Assembly: GCA_965153455.1 (NCBI GenBank)
Contig: OZ234503.1
Coordinates: forward strand, 8,338,157 to 8,402,156
Length of the DNA: 64,000 nucleotides
Reading direction: 5' to 3'
Source: Sphagnum compactum
Taxonomy: Eukaryota; Bryophyta; Sphagnopsida; Sphagnales
A program made the position numbers and the translations under genes. The notes under the pieces were generated by a model. The model did not search any database, was not told the origin of the DNA, and saw only the letters and a program-made list of their open reading frames with translations. Shown piece by piece: positions 1-11,035 of the stretch (position 1 is its first letter; every line of letters starts with the position of its first letter).

Positions 1-1217
1 GCATATTCATAAGTTCTAGACTAATCTAATTTAGGTTTTCAGCCTAGTTTTGGTTTCTAATCACAAAGCAATTGCTATTATTGCAATAGAAAATGAAAAC
101 TTGGTGCCTTGTCATATAAATGATCATCCATAATAGTGGATGATAAAATGGTTAGTATTCACAAGGGTTTACAACTGCTAGCATGACTACACTACCACAT
201 TATGTCTAATGCCACTTGTTTTTGGCAGCTATGTGTATTGTAATTGTAAGCACTATGTAATGCAACTAGAATTCAATCGTCACTATACATTTATAAATTT
301 CTTCTAGTGGTAATACCTAGTAAGTAGGTGCCACTAGGTGTTAAATATACCTATGATTTAGGTAATAGGTAATAGTAAGTAGGCACCTAATACATATGCA
401 TTAGTAGGTAGACTACTTAGTAATTTTTATTATCTCTAGTACCTAGTAATACCTAGTTAGGTAGTATTTAATTTGTTGTACATAGTATCTGGACCTGAAA
501 GTTTATTCCATATTTTTTATTTCAAGTTTGTAAATTATATAACTAGGTTACCTAAACTAGCCTTAAGCTACTTTAGGTAGGTTATGCCATCTAGGTCTAG
601 CCCTAAGCTAGGCTAAGTAATGTAGACCACCTAGGCTATACATATGGTTAGGTAACCCGGGTGGTCATGTGGCCGTAGCCCATAGGCAACTTAGGTGCCA
701 TATGATTTAATCTAAATGCCACGTAATTTTGTGTAAGTGCGACATGGTGTAATGTAGGTGCCATGTGGTGGTGTTAAATGCCATGTGACCTAGTCCAAGG
801 GTTAGCCTAGATGGCCACATGCCACATTTGGATTGTTTGCAATCGTGCCACATGGTGTAATCTTGTATTGCTTAATCAAACAGTTGGAATTAATATTTTT
901 TGAAAATTTTAATTAAAAGAAATTCCATGTGTTTTTTTGGTTTCACTATGTTTAAACGACATGGTAGCAAATTGTTGGTCATCAAAATAGTTGCATTAAA
1001 GTTGCATTGTAATTGCAATTAAGTGTACATTGGGAATGTGTACGCATTTTAGAACAAAATATTTCATTCGTTGCATTTGACCAATAGTTGGCTACGATTT
1101 GTTGTTTGTTACCGTTTTCATTTTTAGTTATAAATGTCATTTGCAATTAATAACTAGTTGTAGGAGCTGTTTAGAAATACTTATTTTTCTTCTAATGTTA
1201 CGATTATTAACTATGGA

Positions 1218-1242
1218 ATATATATATATATATATATATATA
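1218..1242. repeat. TA dinucleotide microsatellite
   Basis: A perfect run of about twelve AT/TA units lies in AT-rich intergenic DNA. It has no visible relation to a gene. Confidence 0.9.
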
Positions 1243-3574
1243 ACATTTTATTTATTTTCATTACAATAATCATCATAAAAAATTTCTTAATCTGTGGGTT
1301 CAAGCACACTATAATGAGTTAGAGGCACCACTTGAACCATACATTTGTGCCGTATTTGTGTTAACCATTAACATATATGGCACACATATATGGTTAACAT
1401 GTTTGTTATGGTCCTTTGGCATGGTTCATGAGGCATTTTCTATAGGTGACAAATGTGTGGTTTCAAGGAACGCTTTTGACTATTTGATTGCAAGTTCTGA
1501 CCATATTGTAATTTCCAATGTTTAACATTCCATAAACTATGACATGTCAAGACCTTGAAAATCAATTTACATCTGTGTTTGGGGTTATGTCAATTCAAAT
1601 TATAAGTCAATTACAAGCAAGTATCCTGGGCTCCCTTTGTGGCATTGAATTTATGGAATGTGCTTTAGGTGTTTGCAAATTTGTATTTCAATTCGCCTTT
1701 TTGCACACATAACACTCATTCTGCAAAGTTTTATTTGTAATGGAGTAATTGTCAAGTTGTGAGAAACACATAGCTTTCACAAGTACAAACAGGTGAGCAA
1801 GGGAGTCTATGTGCTAGTTGAGAATTCTTTACTAGAGTGAATGTAAGACATCAATCATGGAAGTTATCACTAAGTGTAACAAGACTTGTAACCGAAGGAA
1901 TGCTTGCATTTCCTTTGAACGATTAAAGATAAGGTTCCTTGCAGCTCATTTGCAGCAGGTGATGAGGGATTCAGACATGGCCTGACAGCATGATGCATGT
2001 GCAGGCTGACAGTGAGAGCTTACAACATCGCCACCCCAAAACTGTAAACAACTCCTTTATTTAAAAATATAATAGTGTTTGATGATCGCTGTCCCAACGC
2101 ATAAACGTCATAAAAGCCCCTTTAAACACTCAGAGACCATTGGTGTCTTTACATCTGGACGAGTAATAGTCACTGTCCAAATCCATGGTAGAAAAAAGAC
2201 TTTAAAGGGCTTAAAATGACCACTGCAAAATGGACATCAATACACGAGCACAGCAGGATTTACGCTATCTTTTCGCAAGATTTTTTTCCTCATCAGTATT
2301 GGGAACATTTCTTATTTTAAAGTTGTTGGCTGTTTGAAACTTGTCATAAGGAAGAGGGAACGATCCATCAATCACTCGAACATGAGCAAAGAGCTTACGA
2401 CTGCAGTACTATGGCAGCTTCAACATGAATTATATTATTTGTAGAAATATGGAAAATTCCAAAAACTACTGTTTTCAAAGAACAAAATTTTGTGAATGAC
2501 AACAAAAAACTCTTTTGAAATATTTAACAAAACAATATACCTTTGAGCACATGCTCAATTTGATTAACAAGGCTTCCAAAGAGGCTAAGGACAAGTTTTT
2601 TGCTGTGCTTGATTCCTAGTGAGGGATGACTTTGGATTTTGCTCCCATTTCAATCTTAGAATTAAATGGTGTTACCAGTTACCGAGGTTATGTGTCTTGA
2701 CATCAAAAATTCCTTTCACCATTGGGTTTGGTTCCCTTGGGTCCATTCCTTGGGTTGTGTTCCTTCCCCTTTTGGCAATGAAAATTATCTTTCTTTATGC
2801 CCCCCAAACAAAAGGAAAACCCAACGAAAGAGCTTTGTTGGGTCTTGTGTAATTGGCCCTAACTCGAGGTCCTACCAACAGCTTGTTAAATCTGTTGGGT
2901 TGGTCTTTTAAAAAAAATCCTTTTTGGTCCATGGATTCCTAAAACTTAATTAATTATTTGACAGATGTGTGTTAAAGCTACCCCTATACTATTGGTATTA
3001 GAAGTGGCCATTTTATTCCTATTTCCATACTCTGTAATGAATATGCAGATGACCCACGATGGATGCATTCTGGAACTCTAGAAATCTTACAAACTTCACT
3101 GAACACTATTTACAAACTGAACAGTAAGAAGTCTCTGATGTTGGGTCAGCAAACAGTCCTCTTGTTATGTACATAAGCAGTCTGTATAAAACTCTTTGTA
3201 CATGGTAATCAAGCTTCAGATTCTTGTTTTAGCACCTTATTAGTTGCTATCCCAAATTGCTATCTGGGCAGTACAGATCACTGATCAATTTGTGGAGATA
3301 GAAAAACCCCATTGATCACTGCAATTTGGGTGGCATAGAATCAATTTGTGGAGATAGAAAAACCTCACTCAGATATGTTCAACATCATCGAGTAAGATTT
3401 TGGATGATGGCTGTATCACAAATTTACAAATTCCCAAGGGAGGACACTGTGATCATCATGATCTCAAATGTTGGTTCCCAATATATCCCAAAGCAAATAC
3501 AATAGTCTATGACGCCATGCAGGCCTGGGGCATGGAGGCTGCACAAATGACCTTCTGGCCTGAATAATATGTAC

Positions 3575-4215
3575 CTTATGTATATTGCCAAATTCTGCTG
3601 TTTTCTTTTCAGCAGCAATTATGTGTCGAAGCTCATTTGGTTGAATTAATTTGTTCCTTTGTTTACTATAAGGGTAGACCATAGTGGTAGCTTGTAGCAT
3701 CTGCTGCTAGTCATTGGCCATTCCACCTCCCAAGAGAAACAATTCTAGGCCACTTAGTTGTTGAAGGGCTTTTGTTTGTTACAAGATTTGGAAAAACCGT
3801 AACTTTGGACAAAGTGAGGTGCTATTGGGAACATGTTAGGAACACAGCAAGAACTTGTTGGGAACACGTTGGGAACAAAAAAATCTCCCAACAACCCACC
3901 CCCCCACCTCCATACCAAAAACCCTCCCTAAAAGAAGAAATATAGGGTCTATGGGGTGCATGTTGCAATTCCTCAATGGTTGAACATAATCTCTATTCCC
4001 AACTGTGTGCATCACCTATTTGGCCTGGGTTAATGGCAAGGGAATGAATTGTTAGTCCAATTGAGAACAAGAATGAACTCTCCTTCAAGAAAATAGTCCT
4101 AGTATGTTAAGAACTTAACTTCCTTATGATACATGAATTGCTTGTTGCACTTTGCTCACTCCATCTTTGATTGACCTACTAGAGGTTGGTGTGTGTGGGA
4201 TGGGGGGAAAAGCTC
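3575..4215 (+). repeat. Dispersed repeat family A, copy 1
   Basis: This stretch is similar in order and orientation to 29,085-29,760. Shared landmarks are TATTGCCAAAT.CTGCTGTTTT, CCCAAGAGAAACAATTCTAG, ACTTTGGACAAAGT, a run of GGGAACA(C/T) words, GGGTGCATG.T.CAATTCCTCA, and TGTTAAGAACTTAACTTCC. The copies differ by many small indels, so the duplication is old. No coding potential or clear terminal repeats are visible. A non-autonomous transposon or a solo LTR fragment is the likely identity, but that is inference. Confidence 0.75.
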
Positions 4216-4439
4216 TAAGAGAGAGACACGTAACTATCATTACAAAAGGGTTTAGGAGTTAGGGTTCAGGGCGGCCCTGAAGCAAGAGGAGGTAGGTCGG
4301 TGGTAGGTATTATGTAAGAGGTAAGTATATGGTAGGTAGGCTACCCATATGGGTTCTTAGGTAGGCAACCTAGGTGAGTAGGTAGGTGGGTAGAAAAAAA
4401 GATCCCACAAAGATCTTGTTTGAGCACCCAAGGAATGAA

Positions 4440-4870
4440 TTTTAGGCATTGGGCAAAATATTAAATATTTTTAGGGGGCAATGTGAAAAAATGGGGGCAA
4501 TGCAAAAATAGAAGTCAATTTGGTAAGTTGAAAATGTAGCTCTCGCAATGTGGAGTTGATAATTTGGGAATGTGGAATTTTAGCAAAACACTGGCAATTG
4601 GAGTTGAGGATTTGGCAATGTGGAATTGCGAGTGGATCAATGTGGAGTTGGCAACATAGCAGAGGCAATGTGGAGTTGACAAGTTGGGAATGTGGAATTG
4701 GGAGCATTTTGGCAAAATGCTCTTAATGTGACGCTGAGAATTTGACAATGTGGAATTGGTAGCATTTTGGCAAAATGCTTGCAATGTGGGGTTGACAATT
4801 TGACAATGTGGAGTCCTTACAATTTGGGAATGTGGAATTAGGAGCATTTTGGCAAAACCCTCTTCATACT
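4440..4870 (+). repeat. Degenerate minisatellite built on AATGTGGAATTG
   Basis: About fifteen imperfect units of the type AATGTGGA(A/G)TTGacAATTTGG follow one another, with a higher-order unit that adds GCATTTTGGCAAAA (at about 4,704, 4,762 and 4,844). The reverse strand stays open for 123 codons and reads as a repeated IPHSQI word. That is a by-product of the repeat, not a gene. Confidence 0.8.
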
Positions 4871-5130
4871 TGTGGCAACCATGCAAAACAACACTTCACG
4901 ACCATACTCTGTCTACATGTAACCATAGCCTGCTTACATAACTGCCTCATGAGGGTACATGGGCTTGACATCAAAGTAACTCTCTATGAGGGGGATCACT
5001 CTCTAAGGGGGGCGGGGGGCGGTCCCTTGAAATAGCCACCCTTGGCTCCTACCTCAGGGGTGCTTATTTTGAGAACTCCACACTCCTCCAGCGGTACCCA
5101 ACACCTTCCCCTTCTTGAGTGAGGCCATTT

Positions 5131-5400
5131 AGAGCATCTCCAACGGTGCTCAGTATGTGACTCCAGACAGTAAAATTTATTGCAAAAAACTCAAAATGTG
5201 CCGGTTTAGTTCAGGATATTAGTTTTTCTACAACAAATTAGTAGGCAAATTAAACCCAAGAATTTTCTTAGAATTGAATTCAGAGTCCCTGTTTTAGTCT
5301 AAACATGAGATATTCATTCATATTTAGAACCAATTTAGATGAATTCTGGAGTGTTTACCATGGTACCAGTGTGAGTTCAGCAGCTCTGGAGCATTGCAAG
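5131..5400. mobile_element. Possible old MITE with an AGAGCATCTCCAACGG end
   Basis: The left end begins AGAGCATCTCCAACGG, a terminal word seen in widespread plant miniature inverted-repeat elements (established knowledge, superfamily uncertain). The right end, read on the other strand from 5,400, gives a sequence about two-thirds similar over roughly 30 bases (shared CTCCA, TGCT, AC.T). No clean target-site duplication is visible. The element could also be chance similarity. Confidence 0.35.
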
Positions 5401-6085
5401 CGGCAGCTTTTCATGTACCTACCTCCCTAGTACCCTTGGCAGCAGCTACATGGTATTTCAGAACATTTCAAAATATTTTAAATTTTTCCTCCTCAAAAAT
5501 TTGGTCTTTGAAAATATAATGTTTTGAAAATTTTCAGCATCATAAAAAATAACATAATTTGTGCAAAAGCCACCAAGGTACTTGGGTATTAATATTATTT
5601 ATTCTCAGAAGTTTTGTAATTTTCAAAAAGAAAAAAAAAAGAAAAAAAAGATGTGTGAACAGTAAATATTGGAATCTTCAGAAGTATTCTATTTGTTGAA
5701 ATAAAAATCTCAAAATTAATTAATTATTGGACACCTGTTAAATGGTTTTTTGTCAAAGTTGGCAAGGTAGTACGGAATTCAAAGCATAGTAGTACGGAAT
5801 TCAAAGCTTGACGTTTGACTTCCTTGACCCTCAAGACCCTTGACTTCCTTGACCCGTGACAAAATTGGGAAAAACAAAAAAAGATGCTTTCATAGATAAT
5901 TTTATTTCTAGGATTTATAAACTATATTTATAAGATAATTTTATTTGCTTTTTCACTTTACCGGATAGAATTACTACTTCCTAACCAGGGGTAAAAAGTT
6001 TAAAAAACCTAAGGCGAACTAGGTTTCTGTTCATCCATATTAACCGAGTCATCACCAGTCTTCAGGAATCATCCGTTCAGCACTG

Positions 6086-6427
6086 GTGAGTCTGACCGCC
6101 CTCTCGGGTTCGTCCCACACAGGTCGCCAGCGGCGTGCGACAGCAGCCCTTGAGCGCGGAGCTATAATTACGTTGCAAGCTCTCATCTGCAGACATTCAA
6201 AGCAGGAGCATCGATAGTCGATCGAGAATTCAAGACTTAGAAGAATTGCTGAACTGAGTTCTCGTGCTGTAAAGAATTGATCAGCCACAATCAGCAGCTT
6301 GATCAGTAGTCTTGAGCTGTAGTACTAGTCGAGCGTCATTGAAGCTGATCTGCAGCACCTAGCTCGAGCCTAGGAGACTGAATTTCTGTGAACGAGTGGG
6401 ATTTTACCTTTTTTTTTCTTTTTGGCA
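6086..6427 (+). other. Possible 5'-UTR intron of the P450 gene
   Basis: A strong donor (CACTG|GTGAGT) begins at 6,086. A pyrimidine-rich tract followed by TTTTTGGCAG ends at 6,427, nine bases before the P450 start codon. If real, the leader is spliced and the short open reading frames in this interval are irrelevant. This is inferred from splice-site consensus only. Confidence 0.45.
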
Positions 6428-6436
6428 GTGGAGATC

Positions 6437-8533
6437 ATGAGCTTGACGGCAGAAAACATGGACATAGCTTCTACCAATTTGCCTTCGGGTGATCAGCTCA
6501 AGGGGGCAGATCTTCTAACTAGAATGCAATTGTGGTCTTCGGAATCTCTCCTTCTGTTGGGGCTTGTGAGCATTGTTACTCTGTTGTTGTTTGTGAAAGC
6601 GTTGTTTGGAGGAGCTGGAGGACTGCAAGGACGAAAGGCGACGAAGCTCCGGCTACCGCCTGGTCCTCGACCGTTGCCCATAATCGGGAACATGCATCAG
6701 TTTGGCGATAAGCCGCATATCAGTCTTTGGAACTTGGCAAAGAAGTACGGTCCTATTATGCACCTGAAATTGGGTAGTCAACGAGTCGTGGTGGTGTCCT
6801 CTGCCGACGCTGCACGAGAGTTCGTCAAAGTGCAAGACAAAGTGTGGGCTGGACGACCGCCGCCACCAGGAGCTCATATCTTCGAGGAGAAAATCGAGGA
6901 CATCGTGTGGGCGCCCTATGGCAACTACTGGCGGCATTTGCGCAAGATTTGCACCATTGAGCTTTTCACCAGCAAGCGCTTGGAGAGTTTCCGTCCTCTC
7001 CGAACTCAGGAGTTTAGCCAAATGGTGAGAGCTATCTGGGACGATAGCCAGCAAGGGAAAGTCGTGGATCTTGCAGTCAAGATTAGTCATCTCTCTTTCA
7101 ACAATATGACTCGCATGTTGTTGAACAAAAGGTAAAAAGAACAATTGTTTGTTTTTTTTTCTTTCTTGGCTCCATTTCAAAATCGACCAAGAAAACACTG
7201 ATTTGATTTCCAGGGCGATCTGCTGTAAATCAGTTTTGTTGAACTAGCTAGCTACTGAATATCCGGCAATGAGAATCCATCTAGCGGACCCATTGAGCGT
7301 GATGAGAATTATTTTGCAGATTCTTTGGAGTCCACACGTCGGGGCAAGAGGAGGCTTTCAGATTCAAGGAATTGAATACGAAATTCTTGTCACTAGCAGG
7401 AGTGATCATCATTGGCGATTACATCCCATGGTTGAAGTGGATCTCGGTGGTGACTGGTTTCCACAAGTACATGAAGAAGGTGAAGGCAGATGTGGACGAC
7501 ATGTTTCAGGAGTTTCTGGAGGTGAGGAAGAATGGAAAACTCTGCATAAATAACGAGCTCCAAAATAACGACTCCACTACTCCAGCTACAGCTGCCAACA
7601 AGAATCAGAATCATCCCGACGACTTTGTAGATATTCTGCTCCGCCAACCTGCAGAAGATGGAACCGGTCATCTAGCTGATAGCTCTATCAAAGCTGTGAT
7701 CCAGGTAAAAACAAAACACACAAGACAATCTGATCTGTCAGTGTACAGTTCACGGATCTGATCTGGCTTCTTCGCATTATAAAAGCTTGGCAATTCTTAC
7801 AAATCTTTGCAGCTGTGTTGCTGGAATTAAATTGCAGAGCTTTAAAGATTTGTGATCGTTCTAAAATTTGATTGTGGATGTAATTTTGTTGTGGAAATTT
7901 TTGTAGGACATGATTGTTGCAGGAACAGACACATCATCCAACATAGTGGAATGGGGAATCTCAGAGCTTGTCCGACACCCAGAGGCAGCAAAGAAGCTAC
8001 AAGAGGAGCTAGACAGAGTAATAGGAAAGGAGAGAATAGTAACTGAGACAGACATCCCCAATCTTCCATATCTAAATGCAGTAGTGAAAGAGACGTTCCG
8101 TTTGCACCCACAAGCTCCACTCCACATACCACGCAAATCCATCCAAGACACGACATTGGGAGGCTTCGATTTCCCAGCCAACACAACACTATTCATGAAC
8201 ATCTACGCCATTCAGAGGGACCCGAAATGGTGGGAAAGACCGGAAGAATTCGACCCCGAAAGATTCATCAAAAACCCAGAGATCAATGTCACTGGCAACC
8301 ATTTCCAACTGATTCCTTTTGGATCTGGCCGCCGTCAATGCCCTGGAATGCCGCTGGGTCTTTTGTTTGTGCAGATGGGCTTGGCTCGTCTCATGCACAG
8401 CTTCCAATTCTCTCTTCCCGACGCCGCCGACCCCGCCACTCTCGACATGAGCCAGAGCTTCGGCCTAACTGCGCCGCGCACAATTCCACTCAAACTTGTT
8501 TGCAAACCCCGTTTGCCTAACCACCTCTATTAA
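6437..8533 (+). CDS. A-type cytochrome P450 monooxygenase (CYP71 clan)
   Basis: This is a haem-thiolate monooxygenase anchored in the ER membrane, expected to use NADPH-P450 reductase. Three exons join in frame: 6,437-7,131, 7,320-7,704 and 7,907-8,533, giving 568 residues. The 7,131/7,320 junction restores the word LLNKRFFG, and both introns are GT-AG. An unusually long N-terminus precedes a membrane helix (residues about 35-58). Then come the proline-rich hinge PPGPRPLPIIGN (about 73), the WRHLRK C-helix word, the I-helix oxygen-binding AGTDTSS (about 365), ETFR of the ExxR motif (about 421), PERF, and the haem loop FGSGRRQCPG with ligand Cys near 505. All catalytic motifs are intact, so it is probably functional. 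The motifs place it among A-type plant P450s (many act on phenylpropanoids or flavonoids), but family and substrate cannot be set from sequence reading. The ATG at 6,437 is the first in frame after an upstream acceptor. Confidence 0.93.
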
Positions 8534-9969
8534 TTAAAGAACCCCGCAAACTGCTAACTCTCGCAGTTAGTTAACTGTTAGTTAACAGATGGATTCTTAG
8601 TTAACTCATTACTTGTTCGTTTTTATTAGTAACGGATGGATTAATTTATTGGTGGCTGCGTTTAGTGGGTTTTCTTATATAGTCTCTGGCTTGATTTCTT
8701 AACTTGCCACTTAATTGATTTTAGTTAACTAGTGGCTACTTCCCAGCAGGGGTTTTCATTTTGGGTGAAAATTTTGCCAAAAATGTGAGAAATAATACTA
8801 AAACGGAAATATTGTTGTAATATTCCTATTTTTTATCTGAAAAAAATCACCAATTTTCGAAAAGCAAAATTCTGAATATTGTTTTTGTTGCATCTGGACT
8901 CTGATTTTGTTCGGGTAGTTTTTTTTTTATACTAGTTAGACAAGTTCTAAAAATCTGTTGCCATTTAATGCTAAATCCCTTTAGGGATGCTAGCCAATAT
9001 CAGAAATTTGAAAGATATATGACAAGCACCAAGTAGCTTTTTATGAACCTCTCTAGCTAAATAATTATTAAGTGGCTAATCAACAAGGAGCTACTCAATT
9101 TTATTTTTTTATTAAATTAAGTACCAGTTAATTGATTGTTAGTTAGCTAGTACCTGGCAATAGTGTTGTTGTTGGTTTTTTTTATTTTTTCAAAATGTAG
9201 CAAAAGCTGCAATCACTCGATATGATGATCTAACCAAATTTGGCTACCAACAGAATATATTTGAGCTCCATGTTGCTGTGCATTACCAGTGACAATCAGT
9301 TTTATTTTTTTCCTTATGTTTTCATATGGTTTTTAATAATTTATAATTATTTACGTCTAAAGTAAATTAAATTGAAATTAATATACATTTCATGGACTTG
9401 AAAAGATATATGTTAATTTGGTTTTTCATATCCATTTTGGTGGATAGCCTGGGGGAAAAGAGTGAGGTAGTTATAAAAGGGAGGCAGTTATTAGGAAAAG
9501 ATGAGAGATAATTATTAAGAAAGCTCATAAGAAAAGAAAGCAGTTATTTAGAGAACAATGAAGTAATTAGGCTTGAAAATGAGGTAATTATTTTTGAAAT
9601 TGTTTTTGAAATGGTCCATGGACAAACCATAGGAAGGATTCCAAAAAAAATCTCCCATATATCAGTTTCAATTACTCGTCAATGAAATTATGAAAATACA
9701 AAGATTTAAAGATCCTTAAACTTTTTGGCTATATCTTGAAACCTGCGGTAAAATCTTGGCAATCAGAAAATCTACAAAGATTTGATCTATTGCTTTCTTC
9801 AAAAAAAATAAAATTTGTGAAATTTGGCACCGAATAAAGTTTGGTGGCTATAGGGTCAAGTAGTTTTTATGAACCCGCTCTCCAGGGCTTAACTATTAAC
9901 TGGCTTATCAATTATTTAGCTACTTAAATTAATTAACTATTAGTTAATGACAAGTTGATTTGATTGTTA

Positions 9970-10190
9970 GTTCTATGGTTGTGGAGCCCAGTGGTTTCTA
10001 TCAGGGTTTCTTTTTCCAATTTTGTGATGTAATCATCAAGGTGGCTATCATCTCGAAAGTGATTTAGCCACATTTGGCCACATGTACTAATATGGAAGTA
10101 GGAAAATAAAAATCTTTCTATATTTTTGGCTACTTACTGGAACTAATAATAAAAATCTGACGATTGGTAGAAGTTTGTTTTTGAAATCTA
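9970..10190 (+). repeat. Dispersed repeat family C, copy 1
   Basis: Similar in order to 30,340-30,540: TTTTGTGATGTA, a GTGG(C)TATCATC-like word, AATTTGGC/ATTTGGCCAC, then TTTTTGGCTACTTACTGGAACTAA (TTTTTGGCTACCTACTGGAACCAA in the other copy). A weaker relative with AAATTTGGCTACC lies near 9,185-9,330. No coding potential is visible. Confidence 0.65.
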
Positions 10191-10904
10191 GTGAATTTGG
10201 GCCATTTTTATCATGGAAAATCCTTCCTGTAGGTTGAAATCATATTTTGGCCAAAATTCACCTGTGAAACAAAGGCTGGTTTCTATGAACCTCTTGGCAG
10301 TGTTATATTTTCTCCATTTTGTCAAAAATATTTTTTAACTGAATTCTCTGTCACAAATTCACTTAAACAAATCACCAAAAAGAAAGAAATTTACCAAAAA
10401 ATAATCTTCAAAAATCATCACAATTGCCTGCAAGATTAAAGGGTGCTTAAGATTTTCTACTCCTCTAATGTTTTGAAAAATACACTATTTTGAATACACC
10501 ATTTTGAATATTGTTTTCTTTTCAATACACTGCCACTTGGGCTTAATTATTAACTGTCTAAATCAACCTTTTAGCTAGTTAGTTCTATAACCTATTTATT
10601 AATTGCCAATTAACTTAGCTAAATATTGTTTTGGAACACAAAAGATTTAAAATTGAGAATTAGAGATATAAGGCAAGAGCTTGTTTCTTTATGTCATAAC
10701 TATGTGTATCTCTTAAGAAAGTGGTGATTTGCATTTGGGTAAGCTCATTCTGTTTGTTGTTAACTGGTGGCTGGTTTTCAGTATTTCTATTGAGTTAAGC
10801 TAGTTTAGTTATTAATTAGCTCGGCTGCTAGTTCAAACTTGAAATAGCTAGTGAGATTGTCCAAATTTGTTTCCAAATTAATTAAATTTGGAGAACAAAT
10901 TTTT

Positions 10905-11035
10905 TTTGTTGGTGACAGTCTTATACAACAGGACTTGGCAAAGAAAACACATTGGTGGCATCATTGGGAACATGTGAGACACATATGGAACCCAATGTGA
11001 ACATTGCTAGAACTTGTTAAAATGCAAGGTTAAAT
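10905..11035 (+). repeat. Fragment related to dispersed repeat family A
   Basis: The stretch contains CATTGGGAACATGTGAGACAC and GCTAGAACTTGTTA, matching the GGGAACA-rich core of the family A copies at about 3,830 and 29,340. The flanks of the family are not recognisable here, so it is at best a partial, older copy. Confidence 0.45.

Larger units (their letters stand above)
1..6085. other. AT-rich intergenic region without a recognisable gene
   Basis: No open reading frame here resembles a known protein, and the short ORFs lack splice-consistent neighbours. The first 850 bases are rich in CTAGGT/TAGGTG words with many short palindromes. The stretch also holds a TA microsatellite, one copy of a dispersed repeat, a minisatellite and a possible old MITE, each listed separately. 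Bases 5,760-5,870 contain short direct duplications (AGTACGGAATTCAAAGC twice; a TTGAC/CCTTGAC run). I see nothing else in it. Confidence 0.6.

Noticed and set aside
4515-4886. 123-codon minus-strand ORF with repeated IPHSQI words
   Set aside because: It is the translation of the AATGTGGAATTG minisatellite. There is no domain, and the repetition follows the DNA period.
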